This document shows, piece after piece, positions 1 through 7,277 of a stretch of DNA of 38,721 nt. This DNA is from Sphingomonadales bacterium Ga0077531 (GTDB lineage Bacteria > Pseudomonadota > Alphaproteobacteria > Sphingomonadales > Sphingomonadaceae). Where the stretch lies: positions 1 to 38,721 of the forward strand of contig LNED01000027.1 of assembly GCA_001464915.1 (NCBI GenBank), given 5' to 3'. The number at the start of each line of letters is the position of its first letter. Position 1 is the first letter of the stretch. The notes beneath the pieces were generated by a model. That model was not told the origin of the DNA, made no database searches, and was given only the letters and a program-made list of their open reading frames with translations. The translations under genes were made by a program, and so were the position numbers.

Positions 1-289
1 TGCGGCGGCCGTGGAATTTCGCGGCGTAGTACGACGCGCTGCCCTGTCCGATCACGGTTTCCTGCGGAGCGGAAGGCGCGGTCACCTCAGGCGTGGGGAG
101 CACCGGCACAAGCTCAATCACCGCGGCCGAGGTGGCCGGATCGATCTGCACGGCGCTGTCCTCGGGCGAAGCGGCCGACGACGCGGCAAGCGGCAACATC
201 CCCAGCAGTCCGGCGATCACCACCGTCTGCACGCTGAGAGCTTTGCTGCCCCGGGCACGGCGGCCCTCTATGTGAATTCCCGTCCACAT
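1..289 (-). CDS. RlpA-like septal ring lytic transglycosylase, N-terminal part
   Basis: The frame read from ATG at 289 down to the window edge gives 96 residues and is incomplete at its 3' end. It begins with a basic stretch (EGRRARGSK) and a hydrophobic segment ending in AASSAA, which fits an export signal. A Pro/Ala/Thr-rich linker follows, then GQGSASYYAAKFHGRR at the cut. The G-ASYYA-KFHGRR motif is the hallmark start of the double-psi beta-barrel of RlpA proteins, which act on denuded glycan strands at the division septum. The barrel itself lies outside the window. The start is uncertain: no good Shine-Dalgarno precedes 289, and the same frame stays open without a stop back to 988, so a longer or different start cannot be excluded. 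Family assignment is fairly sure; lytic activity is inferred from the family. Confidence 0.72.
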   Translation of the reverse strand, partial: MWTGIHIEGRRARGSKALSVQTVVIAGLLGMLPLAASSAASPEDSAVQIDPATSAAVIELVPVLPTPEVTAPSAPQETVIGQGSASYYAAKFHGRR

Positions 290-1256
290 GGTCGCGGCGG
301 ATAGATCGGGGTTGCTGCGATAGGCAAACCGGCGGCGCGTTTCACCGCCAAGGGGCTTCCGCTGAGGCACGAGCCGCCCCGGATTCGCGGTGAAGCGTTG
401 CTGGAGGGCGGCGTGCGATGCGCGGATCATGCAGGATTTGCACGCAGCGACTCGGGAAATGGGGGGCGGATAAGGCGCAAAACCGCCGTAGCGTTCGCTC
501 CACTCCGCAATGCAAATGGGGCCGGCATTGCTGCCGACCCCACTCTCACCGGCGTGTGGATACCCTGTACCTTGCGAGACTTCTGGCGGACCTTCCGCCT
601 CGCTGGTGGCAGCGCATACTTGGCGCCCGATGTCTAATCCCTGCCTGCCCGGTCTTGCGACTGGCATCATCAGGATTTCGTCACCGGCGCTCGCGCCGGC
701 ATCCGGCTTTTGCTTCTGCCCTGCTGCGTTCCTCATCCGCCCGAAGGCTTCGATTTCCGCTGCCATGCGCAGTCCCTTGGCCGAGACCGCGTTCCTTTGC
801 CGATCCGGTTTGCTGCGGGTTGGGGGCTTTCGCCTGTCCGCTGCGCTCCTTTTCGGCCAGGTCACCCGGCCTGTCCGGTGAAACTGCGTCGCGCTCTTCT
901 CAAACGAGCCTGCTTGCATTTGGCCTAAGCCTCCTTCAAGCCGTCTCTCGATGAACGCGTGGACATGTTCCACCGCCATCCTTGGGAACTAAATCACAAG
1001 AACTTCAAGGCCTTGCGGCTTTCCGTTCCGGTAGATCTGTGTCCCGAAGACAGGTTGAAAATGCGCCTCAACCGGCGATCTGGCAACATCCGCAACCCCA
1101 AGTTTTCCACTTCGGGCGATTTCGCCTGTGGACGCGAGTGGATAACTCAACGCCTCGTCGCAATTGCCATAAAATGGGTGCGAAAACGCGAGCGAGGCCG
1201 CCTTCAAACGGTCACGTTCCCGATAACCAGCCGCCGTATCCCGACAGCGACTCGGA
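290..1256. other. Long gap without a recognisable gene; hairpin-rich
   Basis: About 970 bases between the RlpA-like gene and argG hold no gene I recognise. Several strong hairpins lie in it: 518-541 (GGGGcCGGCA/TGCCGaCCCC, one mismatch), 585-599 (GGCGGA/TCCGCC), 684-699 (CCGGCGC/GCGCCGG) and 855-871 (GGCC-GG/CC-GGCC type). On the minus strand the 518-541 hairpin is followed by a short ATTT tract, so it may end a minus-strand transcript. One minus-strand frame is stop-free from 988 to the window edge, but its translation is rich in Arg, Gly, Pro and Ala, and it uses AGG, CGA and GGA codons that are rare in neighbouring genes. I therefore do not call it a CDS. It does not match the conserved cores of RNase P RNA, tmRNA or SRP RNA as I know them. 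A structured non-coding RNA on the minus strand is possible. Confidence 0.4.
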
Positions 1257-2477
1257 TCAGGCGTCGCGGTTGCGGCGGGAAAGCAGACGGAGCCGCAATC
1301 CGTTCAGCTTGATGAAGCCCTCGGCATCCTTCTGATCGTAAGCGCCGGCGTCATCCTCGAACGTCACATGCGCTTCGGAATAGAGCGAGTGGGGCGACTT
1401 CCGGCCCACCACGCTGGCCATGCCCTTGTAGAGCTTCAGCCGCACAGTGCCGTTCACCTTGTCCTGCGAATGGTCGATCGCCGCCTGCAACATCTCGCGC
1501 TCGGGGCTGAACCAGAAGCCATTGTAGATCAGTTCGGCATAGCGCGGCATCAGCTCGTCCTTGAGGTGCGCTGCGCCGCGATCCAATGTGATCTGCTCAA
1601 TCCCGCGGTGCGCGCGGGCGTAGATTTCGCCGCCAGGCGTTTCGTACATCCCGCGCGATTTCATCCCGACAAAGCGGTTTTCGACCAGATCGAGCCGCCC
1701 GATGCCGTGCTTGCGGCCCAGTTCATTGAGCGCGGTCAGCAGCGTGGCGGGCGACATTGCTTCGCCGTTAAGCGCCGTCCCATCACCGCGTTCAAAATCG
1801 ACCGTGATGTATTCGGGCACATCGGGCGCGTCCTCGGGATTGACCGTGCGCGAGTAGACGTAATCGGGGGTTTGCTCCCACGGATCTTCGAGCACCTTGC
1901 CTTCGGACGAGGTGTGCAGCAGGTTCGCGTCGGTTGAAAACGGGCTGTCGCCCCGCTTGTCCTTCGGCACGGCGATCTGGTGCTGTTCCGCCCAAGCGAT
2001 GAGCGCGGTGCGGCTGGTCAGATCCCATTCGCGCCACGGTGCGATGACCTTGATATCCGGGTCGAGCGCGTAGGCCGACAGTTCAAACCGCACCTGATCA
2101 TTGCCCTTGCCGGTCGCGCCGTGGGCGATGAAATCGGCGCCGGTTTCATGCGCAATTTCCACCAGACGCTTCGAGATCAGCGGGCGGGCGATGCTGGTGC
2201 CGAGCAGATAATCGCCTTCGTATCGAGCATTGGCGCGCATCATCGGAAACACGAAATCGCGCACGAATTCTTCGCGCAGGTCTTCGATATAAATGTGATT
2301 GTCGGGGATGCCCATCGCGCGGGCTTTGGCGCGCGCGGGTTCGATTTCCTCGCCTTGGCCAAGGTCAGCGGTGAAGGTCACCACTTCCAGCCCGCGCTCC
2401 ACGCTCAGCCACTTGGCGATGACGCTGGTATCAAGCCCGCCCGAATAGGCGAGAACGACTTTTTTGGGCTGGGTCAT
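1257..2477 (-). CDS. argG: Argininosuccinate synthase
   Basis: This 406-residue cytosolic enzyme joins citrulline and aspartate with ATP to make argininosuccinate, the penultimate step of arginine synthesis. The N-terminus [18 protein letters not shown] carries the ATP-pyrophosphatase P-loop SGGLDTS at residues 12-18. Further family segments are visible, including [15 protein letters not shown] (citrulline/aspartate binding) and a C-terminal region with YSEAHVTFE. The length is normal for the family. AAGGA lies about 8 bases upstream of the ATG and fixes the start; a TTGACA hexamer sits further upstream at about 2527-2532 as a possible -35 element. It lies downstream of the cfa-like gene on the same strand with a gap of 69 bases, so co-transcription is possible. 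No argF, argH or regulator is next to it. Identification is secure. Confidence 0.97.
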   Translation of the reverse strand: MTQPKKVVLAYSGGLDTSVIAKWLSVERGLEVVTFTADLGQGEEIEPARAKARAMGIPDNHIYIEDLREEFVRDFVFPMMRANARYEGDYLLGTSIARPLISKRLVEIAHETGADFIAHGATGKGNDQVRFELSAYALDPDIKVIAPWREWDLTSRTALIAWAEQHQIAVPKDKRGDSPFSTDANLLHTSSEGKVLEDPWEQTPDYVYSRTVNPEDAPDVPEYITVDFERGDGTALNGEAMSPATLLTALNELGRKHGIGRLDLVENRFVGMKSRGMYETPGGEIYARAHRGIEQITLDRGAAHLKDELMPRYAELIYNGFWFSPEREMLQAAIDHSQDKVNGTVRLKLYKGMASVVGRKSPHSLYSEAHVTFEDDAGAYDQKDAEGFIKLNGLRLRLLSRRNRDA

Positions 2478-2546
2478 GGCGCGGTTCCTTGAATGACGCG
2501 CGCCCGGTTGCAGCCGCTCCGGCGCTTGTCAAGCAGGCGCGCCGCC

Positions 2547-3770
2547 TCATTCGTAAAGGTAATCGCGGGTGATCGGCACGGCGTGGCGGCTGCGGATGTA
2601 TTGGATCTGGTAATTGCACATGCTGCCGTTCTCAAACACGGTTGCCGCACCCGCCAGATAGAACGTCCACATCCGGAAGAACCGTTCATCGTGCAGCGCG
2701 ATGATCGCATCGCGGTGGGTCATGCAGTTGGCGTACCATGCGCGGATCGTCTTGGCGTAATGCAACCGCAGCGTTTCAACGTCAGCGGCGATCAGGCGGA
2801 ATTTCTCGCTGGCGGCGACCGTTTCGGACAGCGCGGGAATATAGCCGCCGGGGAAGATGTATTTGCGGGTGAAGGCATCGGTGGTGCCGGGGCCGCCCAT
2901 GCGGCCGATGGTGTGCAGCAGCATCACCCCGTCATCGGCGAGCATCTTGGCGGTGGCGGCAAAGAACGTTTCAAACTGCGCCCGCCCGACATGTTCGAAC
3001 ATGCCCACGGACACGATCCGATCAAACCGGCGGCCCGATGCCGCGGTATCGCGGTAATCTTCGAGCAGGATCGTGACTTTGTCCGCAACCCCTGCCGCAC
3101 GCACGCGGTCACGCGCCAGTGCCGCTTGTTCTTCGGACAGGGTGATCCCGGTCACATGGACATCGTGGTGCTTGGCCAAATGGATTGCCATCCCGCCCCA
3201 GCCGCAGCCAATGTCGAGCACCTGCTGCCCCGGCGAAAGGGCGAGTTTCTTGGCAATATGCGAAAGCTTGGCAAACTGCGCCTCGGCCAGCGTCATGTCG
3301 TCACGCGGCCAATAGGCGCAGGAATACTGCCAGTGTTCGGCATCGAGCATCAGCGCATAGAGTTCGTTGCCGATATCATAGTGGTGCGCGACGTTCTGTT
3401 TTGAACCGACGCGGTTGTTGACCTGTTCCGCGGCAAAGCTGGCGCGGTTGATCAGGCGTTTGACCAGGCTCGGCGGGCCGATGTCGCCGCCTTTGTCCCA
3501 CGCATTATTGGCGCGCAGCAGGCTGACGAGGCCCATCACATCGCCTTCTTCGATCAGCAGGCGACCATCGATGAAGGCTTCCGCCGCGCCCAATCGCGGG
3601 TCGAGGATGATGTCGCGCGGCACACGTGCATCGGTGAAACGCAGCACAATCTCGGGAAAGCCGGGGGCGGGCGTGCCGTAGGTGCTGGCGCTGCCATCGG
3701 CAAACACCACACCAAGGCGGCCCTGGGTCACGCCGCGGGACAGGAAGCGATCGAGGAGGCTCTTGCTCAT
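2547..3770 (-). CDS. cfa: Cyclopropane-fatty-acyl-phospholipid synthase family methyltransferase
   Basis: The protein has 407 residues if it starts at MSKSLLDRF (ATG at 3770, preceded by AAAGAG). A longer frame reaches 3887, but its extra N-terminus has no protein character. The C-terminal two thirds is a class I SAM-dependent methyltransferase: motif I is VLDIGCGWGG near residues 184-193, then HVTGITLSEEQ and MFEHVG. The motif HHYDIGNELYALML before it is typical of CFA synthases, as is QYSCAYW. Family members transfer a methylene group from S-adenosylmethionine to the double bond of membrane phospholipid acyl chains, acting at the inner face of the cytoplasmic membrane. Several paralogues with other substrates exist in alphaproteobacteria, so the exact lipid substrate is inference. 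It is transcribed toward argG. Confidence 0.88.
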   Translation of the reverse strand: MSKSLLDRFLSRGVTQGRLGVVFADGSASTYGTPAPGFPEIVLRFTDARVPRDIILDPRLGAAEAFIDGRLLIEEGDVMGLVSLLRANNAWDKGGDIGPPSLVKRLINRASFAAEQVNNRVGSKQNVAHHYDIGNELYALMLDAEHWQYSCAYWPRDDMTLAEAQFAKLSHIAKKLALSPGQQVLDIGCGWGGMAIHLAKHHDVHVTGITLSEEQAALARDRVRAAGVADKVTILLEDYRDTAASGRRFDRIVSVGMFEHVGRAQFETFFAATAKMLADDGVMLLHTIGRMGGPGTTDAFTRKYIFPGGYIPALSETVAASEKFRLIAADVETLRLHYAKTIRAWYANCMTHRDAIIALHDERFFRMWTFYLAGAATVFENGSMCNYQIQYIRSRHAVPITRDYLYE

Positions 3771-3868
3771 GGGGCTCTTTTCGTGGTTTCTGTAATCTGG
3801 GTTAACGTTCCCATGGGTTAGCGTTTTGGCCCGGATTGGCAAGGATATGCAGAGCGGGAGGCGGATTG

Positions 3869-4309
3869 ATGACAGAGGCCAAGACACAGGTCACCGATGC
3901 TTCGGTCGAGGCGTTCCTCGCCGCTGTCGAACCTGCGGCCAAGCGCGCCGATGCCGCCGTGCTTGACGCTCTGTTTCGCCGGGTGACTGGAGAGGCGCCG
4001 CGCATGTGGGGGCCGACCATGATCGGCTACGGTGAATACCGCACGACCTATGCCACGGGGCGCGATGTGCACTGGATGCGCGCCGGGTTCAGCCCGAGGA
4101 AAGCCAAGCATTCGCTGTATCTTATGGGCGGTTATTGCGATTATTTGGCGGCGGCGGGCCATGCCGAGTTGATGGCGCGGCTGGGCAAGCACAGCACCGG
4201 CAAAAGCTGTCTCTATATCAATAAACTGGCGGATGTTGACCTTGCTGTGCTGGAAGAGATCATTGATGCTGATTGGCAGACGATGCTGACACTGTTCCCG
4301 CTCGACTGA
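3869..4309 (+). CDS. DUF1801 domain protein
   Basis: This is a 146-residue cytosolic protein without signal peptide or membrane segments. The start at 3869 (MTEAKTQV) is preceded by GGGAGGCGG, a good ribosome binding site; the frame opens at 3836 but the extra residues look untranslated. The DUF1801 (YdhG-like) fold is recognised from ALFRRVTGEAPRMWGP and GYGEYRT, then FSPRKAKHSLYLMGGY and the late GKSCLYINKLADVDL. Related proteins bind small ligands or act in uncharacterised stress functions; the reaction is not known. It stands alone on the plus strand between two minus-strand blocks, 98 bases upstream of nothing in its own direction, and its stop is 8 bases from the convergent molybdoenzyme stop. 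No transfer signs are seen. Confidence 0.85.
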   Translation: MTEAKTQVTDASVEAFLAAVEPAAKRADAAVLDALFRRVTGEAPRMWGPTMIGYGEYRTTYATGRDVHWMRAGFSPRKAKHSLYLMGGYCDYLAAAGHAELMARLGKHSTGKSCLYINKLADVDLAVLEEIIDADWQTMLTLFPLD

Positions 4310-4317
4310 CCTGCTCA

Positions 4318-5079
4318 TCACATCCCGGCGTACCACTGGTAACCGGCGACATCCTCCCAGAACCCACCATTACCATCGCCGATACCTTCAAGACTGGCGA
4401 CCGCTTCGATCGCGGTGAGGTATTTAGCCTGTTTGTAGCCCAATTGCCGCTCAATCCGCATGCGTAGCGGCGCGCCGTTCTTTTCTGGGATCGGCTCGCC
4501 ATTCAAGGCGTGGGCGATGATCGTCTGCGGGTGGTAGGCATCGACCATATCGATGCTCTCGTAATAGACCCGCCCGTAAAGCGTGTCAGCGCAGCGGAAG
4601 AGAATGAAATTCGCGTCCTTCTTGATCTTGGCGGTATCGAGCAGCGCGCCAAGCTGCGGCCCGGTCCATTCGCCGATTGCGCTCCAGCCTTCGACACAAT
4701 CATGTCGGGTGGTTTGCACGCGTTGCGGTAGGGCGCGGATATCAGCCATCGTCAGCGTCAAAGGCCGCTCCACCAATCCGCGCACTTCCAGCTTCCAATC
4801 GGGAAAGCCGCTGGCCAGCTGCTGCTGATAGAACCCGTCATCGACCGAAACCGAGCCATTGCCCTTGAAGGTGGGCGAGCGTTCGGAGGCCGAATATTCA
4901 GGGGCGAGGGCTTGCCGGCTGGCGAGCGTGCGATGTGCGGTGCGGTGCCAGCTTTCGGCAGTTTCGATCAGGTTTTGCCCGGCATCGCTCTCGCTGATTT
5001 TGGTGCAGGCGCCAGCGCCCAGCGCGGCAATCCCGGCGAGGAGGGAGCGGCGACCGATCTTGGGCCCAATCTCAGGCAT
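4318..5079 (-). CDS. Tat-exported molybdopterin-dependent oxidoreductase, sulfite oxidase fold
   Basis: The start at 5079 (MPEIGPKIGRRS) gives 253 residues and overlaps the end of the cytochrome gene by 8 bases. A twin-arginine signal, GRRSLLAGIAALGAGAC, ends in a possible lipobox with Cys25, so the product may be a periplasmic or membrane-tethered lipoprotein. The molybdopterin domain of the sulfite oxidase/MsrP family covers about residues 95-240. RHDCVEGWSAIGEW contains the conserved Cys (residue 128) that ligates molybdenum; YYESIDMVDAYHPQT and GAPLRMRIERQLGYKQAKY are also family segments. The substrate is not decided by sequence: MsrP repairs oxidised methionine and others oxidise sulfite. 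The partner here is a b561-type cytochrome rather than MsrQ, which argues against simple MsrPQ identity. Longer frames start at 5310 but lie inside the cytochrome gene. Confidence 0.85.
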   Translation of the reverse strand: MPEIGPKIGRRSLLAGIAALGAGACTKISESDAGQNLIETAESWHRTAHRTLASRQALAPEYSASERSPTFKGNGSVSVDDGFYQQQLASGFPDWKLEVRGLVERPLTLTMADIRALPQRVQTTRHDCVEGWSAIGEWTGPQLGALLDTAKIKKDANFILFRCADTLYGRVYYESIDMVDAYHPQTIIAHALNGEPIPEKNGAPLRMRIERQLGYKQAKYLTAIEAVASLEGIGDGNGGFWEDVAGYQWYAGM

Positions 5080-5800
5080 GTTCGGGTGCTCCTTCAACCG
5101 GGGGGAGGGGTTCGGGCTCCGGGGCCGGTGCAACCTCGCTATCGCGGCGTCCGCCGGTGAACATCTCGGCAATGAGCCGCCAATTGGCCAGTGCCAGAAT
5201 GATGTGAACCACAAAGAACCCGAATATCGCCCAAGCCGCGATGAAGTGCAGCGACCGCGCGCTCTGCCGACCGCCCAGCAGATCGACCAGCCACGGCGCG
5301 GCAGGCTCAAACCCAGGGCTGATCGACAGCCCGGTCAGCACCATCAGCGGCAGCAACACGCCGAACACACCGCCATACAGAATGCGCTGCACGGGGTTGT
5401 AGCTGTGATCGACCTGATCGCCCGAGTGCGCTTTCAACGAAGCGATCACCGCGCTCGGCGTCCAATCGCGGAGGCCCGTTACAAGGTCGCGGACGAAGTG
5501 CCCGTTCACCAGCATCGCGATCCAGATGAACAGCAGCCCGACGCCAAACGGCCACGCCGCGATCACGTGCCAATCGCGCGCCACGGCGAGATTGTAATGC
5601 TGCGGAATAGTCGCCCAACCGGGGAACTTGATCACCGCCAGCCACGCATCCGCCGGATCGAAGCCATAATCGCCCCAATACAGATACTTGTGCGCGTTGG
5701 AGATGTTCAAACCTGACATGAACAGCACAATGATCGCCCAGGCGTTAATCCAGTGCCACAGCCGGGTCGAGAACGTGTGCTTTGGCTTCGCACTGCTCAT
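5072..5800 (-). CDS. Cytochrome b561 / Ni-Fe hydrogenase b-type membrane cytochrome
   Basis: The 242-residue protein is an integral membrane haem b protein with about four transmembrane helices. The first, near residues 9-30, has STRLWHWINAWAIIVLF with candidate haem-ligand histidine; others include HVIAAWPFGVGLLFIW, a segment near VFGVLLPLMVLTGL, and SLHFIAAWAIFGFFVVHI with a His pair spaced as in b-type hydrogenase cytochromes. The C-terminus is a Pro/Glu-rich cytoplasmic tail. It probably passes electrons between the quinone pool and the molybdoenzyme encoded directly downstream, whose start overlaps this gene's stop by 8 bases. Its own ATG overlaps the SDR stop in an ATGA arrangement (5797-5800), so the three genes are likely translationally coupled. 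The direction of electron flow is inference. Confidence 0.87.
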   Translation of the reverse strand: MSSAKPKHTFSTRLWHWINAWAIIVLFMSGLNISNAHKYLYWGDYGFDPADAWLAVIKFPGWATIPQHYNLAVARDWHVIAAWPFGVGLLFIWIAMLVNGHFVRDLVTGLRDWTPSAVIASLKAHSGDQVDHSYNPVQRILYGGVFGVLLPLMVLTGLSISPGFEPAAPWLVDLLGGRQSARSLHFIAAWAIFGFFVVHIILALANWRLIAEMFTGGRRDSEVAPAPEPEPLPPVEGAPEHA

Positions 5801-6570
5801 GCTGCGTTCCCCTGTGCGGTTTCGCGCGCCAGCCAGATCACATCACGCGGTTGATCCAGCAGGTGTTGGCCGCTGTCGATGAACAGCGTCTGCCCGCTCG
5901 TCAGCGCGCCGCCCGCCAGGAACAGCGCGGCATCGGCGATTTCATCCGAACCGGTCTTGCGGTGCAGCAGGTTCATGCGGTGCGAAATATCCGTCTCCTC
6001 CTCGCGCTGGTCATGGCTGGCCAGCACGGCCCCGGGCGCGAGGCCGTAAATCCGCGCGCCGCTGTGTTCAAACCCCTTGGCCAGCATCCCGATCGTGGCT
6101 GCCAGCGCATGCTTGGACATCGTGTAGCTGAAGAAATCGGGGTTGGTATTTTCAATTTTCATGTCGGTGACGTTGATCACGCTGCGCGGACTGGCGCTGA
6201 CCGCCTGGGTCAGGAACGTCTGCGCCAAGCGCGCCGGGGCCAGAGCATTGATCTGCATCGCCTGCCGGTTCGTCGCCGGGTCGAGCGCGGTTACACCGTC
6301 ATAATCGAACACTGACGCGGAGTTAACCAAACAGCACCAATCGGGCAGCCGTGCGGCCAATGACGTCACGGCGGCAACTGCAGCGTCATCATCCGCCAGA
6401 TCAAACGCGATAGTTTCAGCTGAGGGCAAAGTGGCGGCGAGCGCCTCTGCCGCTGCGCCGGACGTGCGGTAGTGGATTACGACATGCCAGCCCGCTGCGG
6501 CAAAACGGCGCGAGATCGCGGCGCCTATGCGGGTTGCCCCGCCGGTGATCAGCACGGCAGGGAGAGTCAT
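5797..6570 (-). CDS. SDR family reductase with pteridine-reductase signature
   Basis: This 257-residue protein is a short-chain dehydrogenase/reductase with a Rossmann fold. The nucleotide site reads LITGGATRIG, with Arg in the T-G-x-x-x-R-I-G pattern typical of pteridine reductases such as PTR1 and FolM, which bind NADPH. The catalytic residues also follow PTR1: Asp136 (NVTDMK) takes the place of the usual Ser, with Tyr149 and Lys153 (SYTMSK). The spacing of 13 residues between Asp and Tyr matches PTR1. It is therefore likely to reduce a dihydropterin, though other SDR substrates are possible. It is the first gene of a three-gene overlapping unit with the cytochrome and molybdoenzyme. The Shine-Dalgarno upstream of 6570 is weak, so the start is taken from the conserved N-terminus. 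Confidence 0.85.
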   Translation of the reverse strand: MTLPAVLITGGATRIGAAISRRFAAAGWHVVIHYRTSGAAAEALAATLPSAETIAFDLADDDAAVAAVTSLAARLPDWCCLVNSASVFDYDGVTALDPATNRQAMQINALAPARLAQTFLTQAVSASPRSVINVTDMKIENTNPDFFSYTMSKHALAATIGMLAKGFEHSGARIYGLAPGAVLASHDQREEETDISHRMNLLHRKTGSDEIADAALFLAGGALTSGQTLFIDSGQHLLDQPRDVIWLARETAQGNAA

Positions 6571-6617
6571 GCAAAGCGGTGGTTCAGATGAGGCATAACC
6601 CCATCGCTAACAGGGCA

Positions 6618-6653
6618 GGCGGCGCGCTTCAATCGGGGAGCGGGCGCGCCGCC
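6618..6653. repeat. Hairpin repeat, copy 1
   Basis: A perfect 10-base stem (GGCGGCGCGC at 6618-6627 and its complement at 6644-6653) encloses a 16-base loop containing ATCGGGGAG. It lies 16 bases beyond the stop of the shorter glycine-zipper gene and could end its transcript, although no U-tract follows on the minus strand. A near-identical copy lies at 7162-7197 with the same stem and loop length, and the flanks also share short blocks (CATAA, CTAAC). The two may be products of a local duplication or copies of a genome-wide palindromic element. Confidence 0.75.
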
Positions 6654-6669
6654 CGTATCTAGGGGGTGC

Positions 6670-7041
6670 TTAGCGGCAGCGAAGCTCGCCGCGGTCGATT
6701 TCGCGGCCGAGCAGACCGCCTGCAATTGCACCGAGCACGGTGCCAGCCGAGCGATCGCCGCGGGTGTCAACAGTGCGGCCCAGTAGCGCGCCGACACCCG
6801 CACCAATTACGAGGCCGGTGGTGCCATTGTCGCGGCGGCAATAATAGCGGTCACCGTCGCGCCAGATGCGGTCACCCCGGCTCAGGCGGCGCGGCTCGAG
6901 ATAGTACCCACGGTCGTCATAGGCGCGGTCCTTGGCGCGCTTGCCATAGGCCTTTGCGTGCGGCGGCGGGTCGGCCTGCGCTGGTGCAGCCAACGGAAGG
7001 GTCATCGCACCGGCAGCGAGAATCATGGCGAACTTTTTCAT
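6670..7041 (-). CDS. Secreted glycine-zipper 2TM domain protein (shorter paralogue)
   Basis: With the start at 7041 (MKKFAMILAAGAM, preceded by AGGAACTCCG) the product has 123 residues. The N-terminal signal peptide ends at APAQA-DPPP. A basic, Asp/Arg/Tyr-rich middle contains DRIWRDGDRYYCRRDNGTTG. The C-terminal half is a glycine-zipper 2TM domain: LVIGAGVGALLGRTVDTRG followed by GTVLGAIAGGLLGREIDRG and ending ELRCR. Such domains form packed helical hairpins in envelope proteins, and the product is probably periplasmic or outer-membrane associated. The C-terminal half is closely related to that of the next gene upstream, so the two are tandem paralogues. A longer frame from 7221 crosses the hairpin repeat and is not supported. 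Its function is unknown. Confidence 0.88.
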   Translation of the reverse strand: MKKFAMILAAGAMTLPLAAPAQADPPPHAKAYGKRAKDRAYDDRGYYLEPRRLSRGDRIWRDGDRYYCRRDNGTTGLVIGAGVGALLGRTVDTRGDRSAGTVLGAIAGGLLGREIDRGELRCR

Positions 7042-7161
7042 CGGAGTTCCTTTCAATCGGTTGGCCTGCTTGCCAGGCGCAGCCCCGGTCAACCTTGCGG
7101 CGGGACAAATCCTGCCGGTTGGGGCATTAAAATCTGAATAGCCACCATAACTAACGGCGAA

Positions 7162-7197
7162 GGCGGCGCGCTTTGATCGGGGAGGGGGCGCGCCGCC
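7162..7197. repeat. Hairpin repeat, copy 2
   Basis: The stem GGCGGCGCGC (7162-7171) and its complement (7188-7197) are identical to copy 1 at 6618-6653; the 16-base loop differs at only a few positions. It lies between the two glycine-zipper genes, about 120 bases upstream of the shorter one and beyond the terminator of the longer one. Its presence both before and after the shorter gene fits a duplicated gene-plus-tail unit. Confidence 0.75.
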
Positions 7198-7222
7198 CGC
7201 TATGCGTGACAGAACCGGCACA

Positions 7223-7252
7223 AACGCCGCTGGCGGTGGGGCCAGCGGCGTT
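7223..7252 (-). terminator. Terminator hairpin of the longer glycine-zipper gene
   Basis: A perfect 12-base stem, AACGCCGCTGGC (7223-7234) with its complement (7241-7252), closes a 6-base loop. It lies 25 bases past the stop of the glycine-zipper gene ending at 7278. On the minus strand only a short TGT follows, so termination without a U-tract, or stabilisation of the 3' end, is inferred. Confidence 0.65.
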
Positions 7253-7277
7253 CAGCAGGATCTGCCGTATTCAAGCC

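Noticed and set aside
510..920. Possible RNase P RNA, tmRNA or SRP RNA on the minus strand
   Set aside because: The conserved core sequences of these RNAs were not found on either strand, so no known RNA name was given.
418..954. A 178-codon plus frame in the gene-poor region
   Set aside because: Very Arg/Ser/Pro/Cys-rich translation, no ribosome binding site and overlapping hairpins; not supported as a gene.
989..1207. A 72-codon minus frame after argG
   Set aside because: No clear ribosome binding site and no recognised family; its frame continues after a TAG into the uncertain region, so it may be part of an unknown feature but cannot be called a gene.
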